64,000 nt of DNA from Pontibacter kalidii. GTDB lineage: Bacteria; Bacteroidota; Bacteroidia; Cytophagales; Hymenobacteraceae. This document shows positions 27,663 through 35,098 of the stretch, one piece after another. The stretch is taken from NCBI RefSeq assembly GCF_026278245.1, contig NZ_CP111079.1, forward strand, positions 4,894,501-4,958,500, written 5' to 3'. Within the stretch, counting starts at the first letter, position 1; each line of letters opens with the position of its first letter. The translations under genes were made by a program, and so were the position numbers. The notes beneath the pieces were generated by a model. The model was not told the origin of the DNA, ran no database searches, and worked only from the letters and a program-made list of their open reading frames with translations.

Positions 27663-28211
27663 TTATTCGTCGGTTTTGGTAATTAGCCAGATGGCGTCTT
27701 CTTCGGCCTGCTGCCCCTTCCACTCCACCAGCACCCGCTGGCTCAGCAGCGAGTTCACCTTGCGGCCCACGTACGTTGGCTGAATGGGCAGGTGGCGCGT
27801 GTAGAGGCGATCTATAAGCACCAGCAGCTCCACGCTGGCCGGGCGGCCGTAGGCAATCATCGCGTCCAGAGCGGCGCGCACCGAGCGGCCGGTGTAGAGC
27901 ACGTCATCCACCAAAATCACGTTTTTGCCCTCCACCAAAAAATCAATCTTGGTGGCGTTGGCCGTGATGGGCGTGTCGCGTCGGCGGAAGTCGTCGCGGT
28001 GAAAGGTGGTGTCCAGAAGGCCGATAGGAACTTGCTTGCCAAGTATACTGCTTAGGGTGCTCTGGATGCGCTGCGCCACATACTTGCCGCGCGGCTGCAG
28101 GCCCAGGATCACAGAATCAGAAAAGTCGCCATGGTTCTCAATGAGCTGGTGGCACAGGCGCATCACCATGATATCGAGCAGTTGGTGGTTTACGATGAGT
28201 CTTTTCTGCAT
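27663..28211 (-). CDS. pyrR: PyrR: pyr regulator / uracil phosphoribosyltransferase
   Basis: A 182-residue type I phosphoribosyltransferase. The PRPP-binding loop is NVILVDDVLYTGRSVRAALD, and IGLLDTTFHRDDFRRR and LIDRLYTRHLPIQPTYVG are the PyrR-specific blocks. In Bacillus, PyrR binds pyr mRNA and causes attenuation in response to UMP. Here it sits directly before pyrB. I chose Met at 28211; seven more residues upstream are possible. The probable promoter leaves a leader of only about 12 bases, too short for a classical PyrR attenuator. Confidence 0.94.
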   Translation of the reverse strand: MQKRLIVNHQLLDIMVMRLCHQLIENHGDFSDSVILGLQPRGKYVAQRIQSTLSSILGKQVPIGLLDTTFHRDDFRRRDTPITANATKIDFLVEGKNVILVDDVLYTGRSVRAALDAMIAYGRPASVELLVLIDRLYTRHLPIQPTYVGRKVNSLLSQRVLVEWKGQQAEEDAIWLITKTDE

Positions 28212-28229
28212 AGCCGGGATAATTGAATG

Positions 28230-28237
28230 CAAATATA
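28230..28237 (-). promoter_or_regulatory. Probable -7 box of the pyrR-pyrB unit
   Basis: On the minus strand the bases read TATATTTG, a perfect TAnnTTTG box, 18 bases before the pyrR start codon. A TTTCC about 20 bases upstream may act as a weak -33 box. Confidence 0.5.
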
Positions 28238-28257
28238 GAAAGGATTGGGGGAGTTGG

Positions 28258-28330
28258 AAAGGTAGAGAGTTAAAGAGTAAAAAAAGTTAGAGAGTTGGGG
28301 AGTTAAAGCGTTAGGGCGTTAGAAAGTTAA
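28258..28330. repeat. TTAGAGAG-type tandem words between pyrR and the next gene
   Basis: Units of AGAGAGTTA, AGAGTTGGGG, AGTTAAAGCG and TTAGAAAG follow each other with variation and reach the stop codon of the minus-strand gene at 28327. It is the same word type as at 22.62 and 30.36 kb. Confidence 0.7.
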
Positions 28331-29817
28331 AACGTGATCTTATTGATGGAGAATGCCTGCCGGGTGCCCTTTCCCTTCGTTTTGATGTGCTGGAATCCGA
28401 AGGCCGCCATGCTATTGCCGTACCAGCGGATCAGGCCGGGGTACTCGACCAACTGTATCTTCTCGTTTTCATCAAAGGGCAGCAGCTCCAGTTCTGTCTT
28501 TTCCTCGTTGTAGCGGTTGTCGTCCATCAGCTGGTACACGATCCTGGTGTCTTCGGGGTAAGCCATCACCACGCGCCCGTCGGCCAGCTGCTGCACCTCC
28601 ACCACGTGCCGCAGGAAATAGGTGGTGATACCTGTTAAAGGCATGGCGTTGTCCCAGAGCAGCTGGCCTTTTTTATCGAAGCCCAGGGCTACGGCGTGGC
28701 TGCGTTTAAACCCATCCTCTAACTTGTAAGGCCTGAGGCTGCTCGGAGTCATACTTAGGATACTGTTGCGCTCGCTGCCGTGCTGTGGGTAGTATGCCTC
28801 TGCTGCCAGTATGTAGCCGTAGGGGGTTTCGATGAGGTCGTGGAGGAGCAGGCGGTAGTTCAGGCCTGAGCCACGGCCGGACCTCAGGCGCTGTTCCTGG
28901 CGGCGGCGGGCGCGCTCCTCGCGGCGGGGCTTCATGTACTTGAGGAAATTGTTAAGCTCGAGGATGCTGTAAAAGTTGCCCTCCACCACCTGTGAAGCCA
29001 TCAGGGTGGCAAAGAAGCCCTGGGAGTAGCGCAGGTCGCGGGTGCCGTAGGTGCCGATGAGCAGTTTTCGGGTCGTGTCGCCGGGGGTCACCTCGGCGTT
29101 CAGCAGGCTCTTATCCTCCTTCTGAAGTATGAAGTAGCTCTTGAGCAGCTTCCCATTGGCGTCAAAGCTCTTTACCTGCAGTCTTGAGATGCGCCCGTTC
29201 GACTCCGAGATCACCACATCCAGCTGGTTTTGCCCGTGGTCGGCCAGCATGTCCGTGAACGAAGACTCATCGCCATAAAGAGAAGGCAAGGGCGTTATCT
29301 CGGCGGTTTTAGGGTTCAGGTGCAGCAGGAGTGACTTGCCGTCTTTGCGGTTGCGCCCGATGAGAAAGAAGTTGTCCTGAAGCACCCTGTACTCATAGAT
29401 CTGATCCAGTTGCTCAATCTCAAACTTTTTATGCCAGATATCACCGGTGTTATGGCTCAGGCGCACAAAGTTATAATCGCGCAGGTTATCCCCACCATAT
29501 ACCAGGTACGTATGCGGGCCAACCGTATAAGAGCGGATGTAGTCGTTGTCGGGGGCGAGGGCGGCGGTATCGGTCCATACCTCCTGCAGCTGGCTGTTAT
29601 ACTTGGTGAAGTGGAAGGAGGCCTCGGTTTCCCAAAGGTTGCTGGTTTTGTGGTACACCAGCAGGCTGCTGTCGGGTAGGGCGATCACCTCCACGTCCAC
29701 GTCCTCGGCCTTGAGCGGCAGCTCCAGCCGCACGGGCTGTGTGGGCAGCTCCTGCGCCAGCAGGGGCACAAGTATAAACGAGAACAGCAGGGCGAGCAGG
29801 TGGCGGATGTGTGGCAT
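28327..29817 (-). CDS. Secreted protein of unknown function, probable beta-propeller
   Basis: A 496-residue exported protein (signal peptide up to about LLAQELP). The mature part repeats short strands with Asp/Gly turns (SSLLVYHKTSNLWE, TYLVYGGDNLRDYNFV, NFFLIGRNRKDGKSLLL, RLQVKSFDANGKLLKS), as in propeller-like proteins, but I see no defined repeat motif. A basic Arg/Glu stretch (EERARRRQEQRLR) interrupts it near residue 310. I recognise no family. The gene is followed by tandem words rather than a clear terminator. Confidence 0.65.
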   Translation of the reverse strand: MPHIRHLLALLFSFILVPLLAQELPTQPVRLELPLKAEDVDVEVIALPDSSLLVYHKTSNLWETEASFHFTKYNSQLQEVWTDTAALAPDNDYIRSYTVGPHTYLVYGGDNLRDYNFVRLSHNTGDIWHKKFEIEQLDQIYEYRVLQDNFFLIGRNRKDGKSLLLHLNPKTAEITPLPSLYGDESSFTDMLADHGQNQLDVVISESNGRISRLQVKSFDANGKLLKSYFILQKEDKSLLNAEVTPGDTTRKLLIGTYGTRDLRYSQGFFATLMASQVVEGNFYSILELNNFLKYMKPRREERARRRQEQRLRSGRGSGLNYRLLLHDLIETPYGYILAAEAYYPQHGSERNSILSMTPSSLRPYKLEDGFKRSHAVALGFDKKGQLLWDNAMPLTGITTYFLRHVVEVQQLADGRVVMAYPEDTRIVYQLMDDNRYNEEKTELELLPFDENEKIQLVEYPGLIRWYGNSMAAFGFQHIKTKGKGTRQAFSINKITF

Positions 29818-29861
29818 AGCGTACAAGGGGTTAATACTATCCGGTGAGGGAAAAGTATAAA

Positions 29862-29900
29862 AATAGCAGCTATTTCATTTTACTGTAAATAGCTGCTATT
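29862..29900. terminator. Hairpin downstream of the EVE-domain gene
   Basis: AATAGCAGCTATTT pairs with AAATAGCTGCTATT (one looped base) around a short loop. It lies 28 bases after the EVE gene stop codon on the minus strand. Confidence 0.65.
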
Positions 29901-29928
29901 CGTTGTTCTATGCCTTGGTTTTTGCGGC

Positions 29929-30339
29929 TTAGTTGCCCAGTGCCAGCAGCACGTCGAACTCCTCGGCCTTTAGCGGCATAACCGAGAGGCGCGACTGGCG
30001 CAGCAACGCGATGTCCTGCAGGCGCTCGTCTTTTTTGATCTGCTCCAGAGTAACGGGGTCCTTAAAGTCGCGGAAGGGTACCAGGTCTACCACCACCCAC
30101 TTGCCTTTGTCGTCTTTGGCAGTTGGGTCCGGGTAAGCGGCTTTATCCACTTTGGCAATGCCCACGATGGCCTTCTCGGAAACGCTGTGGTAGAACAGCA
30201 CGAGATCACCGGGTTGCATTTGCTGCATGTTGTTACGGGCCTGGTAATTGCGAACGCCGTCCCACATGGTGCGCCCCTCTTGCACAAACTTTGCCCAGGA
30301 ATAGGTTTCAGGTTCTGATTTTACTAACCAGTGTTGCAT
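29929..30339 (-). CDS. EVE-domain protein
   Basis: A 136-residue single-domain protein. The EVE start MQHWLVKSEPETYSWAKF, WDGVRNYQARNNMQQM, PGDLVLFYHS and IVGIAKV are all present. EVE is related to YTH and PUA folds and binds modified bases in DNA or RNA; stand-alone bacterial members resemble eukaryotic THYN1. Such genes sometimes lie next to modification-dependent restriction genes, but no such partner is here. It is likely a cytoplasmic single gene. Confidence 0.93.
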   Translation of the reverse strand: MQHWLVKSEPETYSWAKFVQEGRTMWDGVRNYQARNNMQQMQPGDLVLFYHSVSEKAIVGIAKVDKAAYPDPTAKDDKGKWVVVDLVPFRDFKDPVTLEQIKKDERLQDIALLRQSRLSVMPLKAEEFDVLLALGN

Positions 30340-30352
30340 TGGTGTAAGGGTG

Positions 30353-30402
30353 AAAAGAGTTAGAAAGTTAGAGAGTTAGAAAGTTTGGGAGTTAGAGAGC
30401 CG
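30353..30402. repeat. TTAGAGAG-type tandem word upstream of the EVE gene
   Basis: AGAGTTAGAAAGTTAGAGAG is followed by TTAGAAAGTTTGGGAGTTAG, 14 bases upstream of the EVE start codon. It is the same word type as at 22.62 and 28.26 kb. Confidence 0.75.
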
Positions 30403-30531
30403 CCTTGCATCTTTATAAACCGAGTGTTAACGGAAAGCAGCAGCAGAAAAGCTCTGATCAGCCCTCTGGTGTTGTTAGACAGTTTCTCAAACGATTTCAT
30501 CTTTGGCTAGAAGTATGACGTATGGGTGGAG

Positions 30532-30942
30532 TTAATTCTTCTTGATCGTGACCTTTTGCTTCCGGCGCTGGTAGCGGATAAGGTCATCGGCGAGCAGCGC
30601 CAGCAGCACTCCGCTGATCATGCCTCCCCAGAAAGCGTCCAGCATGTCGGCAAGTATAAGTATAAAAACAAGGACCTGTAAGCCGGCCTTCAGCTGAAAT
30701 TTACGTTCCGGGCTCAGGTCGGAGTAAGTTTTTAGGAGCCCGGCAATTTTTGAGCTGTAGCCTGCTGAGCGCCTGAAAAATCGCTGCACCTCCATCTCGA
30801 ACTGCACCAGCAGCAGGCCCAGCACCACCCCCCCGAAAAAACTGATGAAAAGATCGGCTACCGCGAGCACCATGAACAGCAGCAACAGCAGCATGGCCGT
30901 CCTGGTTCGGGTCGATTTGGATAGCTTCTCGTAGTTGAGCAT
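30532..30942 (-). CDS. Small membrane protein of unknown function
   Basis: A 136-residue protein with four hydrophobic segments (MLLLLLFMVLAVADLFISFFGG, VVLGLLLV, VLVFILILADML, GGMISGVLLALLADDL) in two similar pairs, each followed by a basic helix (RFFRRSAGYSSK, IRYQRRKQK). The pairwise similarity (FFGGVVLGLLL and FWGGMISGVLL) suggests an internal duplication. No family is recognised. Confidence 0.65.
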   Translation of the reverse strand: MLNYEKLSKSTRTRTAMLLLLLFMVLAVADLFISFFGGVVLGLLLVQFEMEVQRFFRRSAGYSSKIAGLLKTYSDLSPERKFQLKAGLQVLVFILILADMLDAFWGGMISGVLLALLADDLIRYQRRKQKVTIKKN

Positions 30943-31139
30943 GGGCTTTTTTGTTATGGTGTTCTTTTAAAATATGAAGTTGCCAGAATCACCAGGGCAA
31001 CAAAAGCTGCGAGCAGAAATAAGGGCAGGGATTTCTTTAGTCTCCTTTCTATGGCTAAGAGTATACTTGCGGGTTAACGAAGGAGTTATATTTATGCAAG
31101 TATAATTTATACTTATAAAGTATAGTTAACGTTCAGGAT

Positions 31140-31532
31140 TTATTCTATGCGCTTCACTTTTAATAAGTCATTGCTCAAAGAAACGATCTGGATGCGGTAT
31201 TCGGTGGGCGGGGTGCTTCCCTCGGCCATGCGTACCTGTACCAGGTCTTTCTGCAGCTGCTCCCACTCGCCCTCCTCTTCCTGCAGGCCATCGGTAGGGG
31301 CTATCTCGAAGCGTTTGAATACCCCTCCCGGCTCTATGCTGAAACCGGTGCGGCCCCGCGACGGCGGAAAGTCATAGGTGTTGGGCCGGTACACCCATAG
31401 CCCCTCTTCGTCTTCCTCAAAAGAGTGCAGCCATACTTTCCCGGCCAGCTGCGCAGCCACTTTATCGTTTTTCTTGCACGTTACCGCCATAAATAGCAGG
31501 CAAAGCAGGCAAAGCACAGACGTATATCTCAT
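31140..31532 (-). CDS. Small lipoprotein of unknown function
   Basis: A 130-residue lipoprotein with lipobox MAVTC (Cys19). The mature part (LAGKVWLHSFEEDEEGLWVYR, FSIEPGGVFKRFEIAP, EGEWEQLQKDLVQVRM, LKVKRIE) has the strand pattern of the small lipocalin-like lipoproteins common in Bacteroidota. That assignment is inference from the pattern only. It is a single gene. Confidence 0.65.
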   Translation of the reverse strand: MRYTSVLCLLCLLFMAVTCKKNDKVAAQLAGKVWLHSFEEDEEGLWVYRPNTYDFPPSRGRTGFSIEPGGVFKRFEIAPTDGLQEEEGEWEQLQKDLVQVRMAEGSTPPTEYRIQIVSLSNDLLKVKRIE

Positions 31533-31707
31533 AAGTATAAATCAGGTTTATATGCTAAGGTAGGGAATTATGGCGGTATATGTAAGTATAAACATACAAC
31601 TATTCTGCCCCTTGGTTGCTAACGGCAAGGGCTGATGATTATTACGAAAGAAAGTATGCAGCGGGCAAGGCGGGCGTCGGAAAGGACCAAGGTTCGGGCG
31701 CTTTTCC

Positions 31708-31715
31708 TATCTTTG
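31708..31715 (+). promoter_or_regulatory. Probable -7 box of the PolX-type gene
   Basis: TATCTTTG matches TAnnTTTG exactly and lies 24 bases before the TTG start codon. No clear -33 box. Confidence 0.5.
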
Positions 31716-31739
31716 TAACACACCGACAAGACGCAGGCT

Positions 31740-33443
31740 TTGGAAAACAAGAAGATCATAAAACAGTTTAAGCTGGCAGCCGAGCTCATGGAGCTCCACG
31801 ACGAGAATCCGTTCAAGATTCGCTCCTACACCAACGCGGTGGGGGCGCTGGAACTGGTGGAGGAACCGCTGGAAACGCTGGCGCAGGCGCAGCTAGAAAG
31901 TATACAGGGCGTTGGCAAGGGCATCGCGGCCAAGATTGTGGAGATAAACGAGAAAGGCACCTTTGCCGAGCTCGACCAGATGCTGCAGGTAACGCCGCCG
32001 GGCGTGGTGGAGATGCTGCGCATCAAAGGCATCGGCCCGAAGAAAGTGCGTAACCTCTGGAAAGAGCTGGGTGCCGAAACGGTGGAGGAGCTGCTGGAGG
32101 CCTGCGAACTGGACAAGGTGAGCAAGCTAAAAGGCTTCGGCGCTAAAACGCAGGAGAACATCAAGCAGGCGCTGCTCTTTACCCAGCAGAATCGGGGCAA
32201 ATTATTGTACGCCGAGGCCGAGCTAGTGGCCGAGCAGCTATTGCAAAGTATAAAAAATGCCGTGCCGGAGGCGCAGGTAGAGCTGGCAGGAGAAATGCGC
32301 CGCCGCATGGAGATCATCACCGTGCTGCAGTTTATACTTGCCACTGATGCCCCGGCGCAGGCACATGAGGCACTGCAAGGTATAACGGAGCTGCAGGAAG
32401 ACCAGAAAAACTCCGGCCCCTTTGCCTGGCGCGGTGCACTGGCCGAAAGCGGCATGCCGGTGGAGGTGAAGCTGGTGCCGGAAGAGCGTTTTGCCAATGA
32501 ACTGCTGCTGACTTCTTCGAGCGTGGAGCACCTGGCGCAGCTGTTTACGGGCAGCACCAACCTGCTGACAGTGGTGCGCGAGCAGGGCTATGCCTCGGAA
32601 GCGGATATTTATAAATCGGCAGGTATGGCTTACGTAGCGCCGGAATTGCGCGAAGGCACGAACGAGCTGGAACTGGCGCTGCAAAACAAGCTGCCCCAGC
32701 TGCTGGAGCTCTCCGACCTCAAGGGCATCCTGCACAACCACAGCACTTACTCCGATGGCGCCCATACCCTGGAGCAGATGGCCACCTACTGCCGCGACAT
32801 GGGCTACGAGTACCTGGGCATTTCGGACCACAGCAAGACAGCCGCTTACGCCGGTGGCCTGCGCGAGGGCGATGTGCTGCGCCAGCAAAAGGAGATCGAC
32901 GAGCTGAACAAGAAACTGGCCCCGTTCAGGATCTTCAAAGGTATTGAGTCGGATATCCTGGGCGACGGCTCGCTGGACTACGACGCGGACATCCTCAAGA
33001 CGTTTGACTTTATCGTGGCCAGCATCCACAGCACCCTGAACATGGATGAGCAACGGGCTACGGCGCGTTTGATCACAGCCATCGAAAACCCTTATACCAC
33101 CATGCTGGGCCACCCCACCGGCCGCCTGCTGCTGCGCCGTGAAGGCTACCCGATCAACCACAAAATGGTGATCGACGCCTGCGCGGCCAACAACGTGATC
33201 ATCGAGATAAACTCCAACCCGTGGCGCTTAGATCTAGACTGGCGCTACGTGCAGTATGCGCTGGAACGCGGCGTGATGCTAAGTATAAATCCCGACGCCC
33301 ACCACACCAGCGGCTACGACGACATGAAGTATGGCGTGCTGGTTGGCCGGAAAGGTGGCCTGACGAAAGAGATGACCTTCAACGCCAAGCCATTGGAGGA
33401 AGTGGAAAAGCATTTCAGGGAGCGGAAGGAGAAGATAAAGTAG
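31740..33443 (+). CDS. PolX-family protein with PHP phosphoesterase domain; polymerase site degenerate
   Basis: A 567-residue protein. It starts with TTG at 31740 (ENKKIIKQFKLAAELMELH aligns with the usual PolX start). Residues 1-140 hold the helix-hairpin-helix elements (ESIQGVGKGIAAKIVE, KGIGPKKVRNLWKELG). The palm is abnormal: where PolX enzymes have GDxD, this one reads RRRMEIITVLQF, so both catalytic aspartates are Val195 and Gln197; the third appears as Glu in VEVKLV. The C-terminal PHP domain is intact (LHNHSTYSDGAHTL, YEYLGISDHS, ESDIL, SIHST, GHPTGR, NPDAHHTS). It is likely a 3'-5' exonuclease/phosphoesterase in repair, not a polymerase. Confidence 0.9.
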   Translation: MENKKIIKQFKLAAELMELHDENPFKIRSYTNAVGALELVEEPLETLAQAQLESIQGVGKGIAAKIVEINEKGTFAELDQMLQVTPPGVVEMLRIKGIGPKKVRNLWKELGAETVEELLEACELDKVSKLKGFGAKTQENIKQALLFTQQNRGKLLYAEAELVAEQLLQSIKNAVPEAQVELAGEMRRRMEIITVLQFILATDAPAQAHEALQGITELQEDQKNSGPFAWRGALAESGMPVEVKLVPEERFANELLLTSSSVEHLAQLFTGSTNLLTVVREQGYASEADIYKSAGMAYVAPELREGTNELELALQNKLPQLLELSDLKGILHNHSTYSDGAHTLEQMATYCRDMGYEYLGISDHSKTAAYAGGLREGDVLRQQKEIDELNKKLAPFRIFKGIESDILGDGSLDYDADILKTFDFIVASIHSTLNMDEQRATARLITAIENPYTTMLGHPTGRLLLRREGYPINHKMVIDACAANNVIIEINSNPWRLDLDWRYVQYALERGVMLSINPDAHHTSGYDDMKYGVLVGRKGGLTKEMTFNAKPLEEVEKHFRERKEKIK

Positions 33444-33576
33444 GTAAAGGTCAACCTACTTCAAGCTTTCAGCCTGCGAAAGAATTGCTGTAGTCTATAA
33501 AACCCGTAAGCTGAAAGCTTACCTCAAGTATAGCCACAAGTTGAAAACTTGCGGCAGCGTTTGCTTAAAGTATAAC
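33444..33576 (+). repeat. Triloop hairpins between the PolX and second GT9 genes
   Basis: GTAAGCT-GAA-AGCTTAC (33506-33522) and CAAGTT-GAA-AACTTG (33537-33551) are hairpins with 3-base GAA loops. The second is followed by CGGCAG, the tail seen at other copies. Two AAGTATA copies lie within the stretch. Confidence 0.75.
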
Positions 33577-34563
33577 ATGCCAAAAATCCTCATACTACGT
33601 TTTTCCTCCATTGGCGATATCGTGCTCACCACGCCTGTTATCCGCTGCATCAAGCAGCAGGTGCCGGGGGCGGAGGTGCATTATGTCACCAAAAAAGCCT
33701 TCCAAAGTATACTTGCTAACAACCCGTACGTGGACAAAGTGCATGTGCTGGGCGAGAAGTTGGGCGACCTGGTGCAGGAGCTGAAAGCCGAGAACTTCGA
33801 CTATGTGGTAGATTTGCACAACAATCTGCGCACGCGCATTATCAAAACAAGACTAGGCAAGCCAAACCGCAGCTTCAACAAGCTTAACTACGAGAAGTGG
33901 CTGATGGTGAACTTCAAACTAAACCGCCTACCTGACGTGCACATTGTGCAACGCTATTTAGATGCTGCCGCTGCGCTGGGTGTGAAAGACGACGGCGGTG
34001 GCCTGGACTACTTTATACCTGCCCCGGATGAGGTGGATGTCCATACCTTGCCGGAAGGATTTCAGAACGGCTACGTAGCCTTTGCCATTGGGGCGCAGCA
34101 CTACACCAAGCGCCTGCCCACGGAGCGTATCATAGAGCTGTGCGACCGCCTGCAGCAGCCGGTTATACTTTTGGGAGGTAAGGAGGATGCCGCCACCGGC
34201 GAAGAAATCGCTGCGCACTTCCACAATCGATCAACGAACAACAAGCAACGGACAACGATCTTCAACGCCTGCGGCAAGTATAACCTGAACGGCTCGGCCT
34301 CGTTGGTGAGGCAAGCGGAGAAAGTGGTAAGCCACGATACAGGCCTGATGCACATTGCGGCAGCTTTCCGGAAAGAGATTATCAGTGTGTGGGGCAATAC
34401 CATTCCGGAGTTTGGCATGTACCCCTTCCGGACCAGGTATAAAGTGCTGGAAGTGCACGGCCTCAGTTGTCGCCCTTGCTCCAAAATCGGCTACAGCAAG
34501 TGCCCCAAAGGCCATTTTAAATGCATGCGGGATATATCGTTTGAGGATCTGAAAATCAGTTAA
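33577..34563 (+). CDS. Glycosyltransferase family 9 (heptosyltransferase-like), copy 2
   Basis: A 328-residue GT-B enzyme; the start MPKILILRFSSIGDIVLTTP is the family 9 signature and fixes the ATG at 33577. KVVSHDTGLMHIAAAFRKE is the nucleotide-sugar block. The C-terminus has CRPC followed by KCPKGHFKC, as in copy 1. Between a beta-strand (VILLGGKED) and FNACGKYNLNG lies NRSTNNKQRTTI, encoded at about 34226-34260 by an A-rich tract like the tandem words of intergenic DNA; it is in frame. Function should be sugar transfer to a lipopolysaccharide core. Confidence 0.93.
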   Translation: MPKILILRFSSIGDIVLTTPVIRCIKQQVPGAEVHYVTKKAFQSILANNPYVDKVHVLGEKLGDLVQELKAENFDYVVDLHNNLRTRIIKTRLGKPNRSFNKLNYEKWLMVNFKLNRLPDVHIVQRYLDAAAALGVKDDGGGLDYFIPAPDEVDVHTLPEGFQNGYVAFAIGAQHYTKRLPTERIIELCDRLQQPVILLGGKEDAATGEEIAAHFHNRSTNNKQRTTIFNACGKYNLNGSASLVRQAEKVVSHDTGLMHIAAAFRKEIISVWGNTIPEFGMYPFRTRYKVLEVHGLSCRPCSKIGYSKCPKGHFKCMRDISFEDLKIS

Positions 34564-34578
34564 AGAGAAAATAAGACT

Positions 34579-34986
34579 ATGCCTAAATATAACTTAACCT
34601 GGCAGGGAACGGATGTGCAATTGCTGGAGGCGCTGCTTCTGGCATCCGGTGAAGAAAGTGGTGCGCCGCTGCCTGAAGTTCTGCTCATGGCCGACGCCCT
34701 GGACGGTACCGTGCTCTCACAGAAAGAAGTGGAGCAGGGGCTGGAGAAACTGATGTCGGTGGGCTACGTGGCGATACAGAAGAACAAGCTGCTGCTAACT
34801 CCCGCCTTTCTGCATGACTATGAAAGTATAGACGGTACTGAGGATGAGCAGCAGGCGCTGGTGCAGTTGCTGCAAACCAAAGAGCTCAAGGCCGAGAACT
34901 TCGACGAGCCCAAAATCCTGATCAAGAAGTATAAACTCAAAAATCAGTACCAGGCTTACCTGGAGCAGTTCGGAGGGGAAGAGTAG
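34579..34986 (+). CDS. Small cytoplasmic protein of unknown function
   Basis: A 135-residue protein starting 15 bases after the GT9 stop codon, so probably co-transcribed. It is helix-rich, with LLEALLLASGEE, LSQKEVEQGLEKLMSVGYVAIQKNKLLLTP resembling a winged-helix (helix, helix, beta-hairpin), and a Lys-rich C-terminal helix. The winged-helix idea is inference from pattern. No family is recognised. Confidence 0.6.
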   Translation: MPKYNLTWQGTDVQLLEALLLASGEESGAPLPEVLLMADALDGTVLSQKEVEQGLEKLMSVGYVAIQKNKLLLTPAFLHDYESIDGTEDEQQALVQLLQTKELKAENFDEPKILIKKYKLKNQYQAYLEQFGGEE

Positions 34987-35006
34987 GAGATTTGAAAATG
35001 CTTCTT

Positions 35007-35049
35007 AAAGCAAAAGCCGCTGAAGTATACATCCAGCGGCTTTTGCTTT
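35007..35049. terminator. Bidirectional terminator with AAGTATA in the loop
   Basis: A perfect 16-base-pair stem (AAAGCAAAAGCCGCTG / CAGCGGCTTTTGCTTT) with loop AAGTATACATC. It separates two convergent genes. Confidence 0.9.
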
Positions 35050-35098
35050 ATTTGATTCGGAGCATCTTCATATCTCCAAACCTTCTCATTTCCAAATC

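Noticed and set aside
29929..30339. Defence island around the EVE-domain gene
   Set aside because: EVE domains occur with restriction genes, but the neighbours are ordinary envelope and unknown genes with no nuclease or methylase.
28258..30402. CRISPR array in the TTAGAGAG tracts
   Set aside because: Units are far too short and degenerate, with no spacers and no cas genes nearby.
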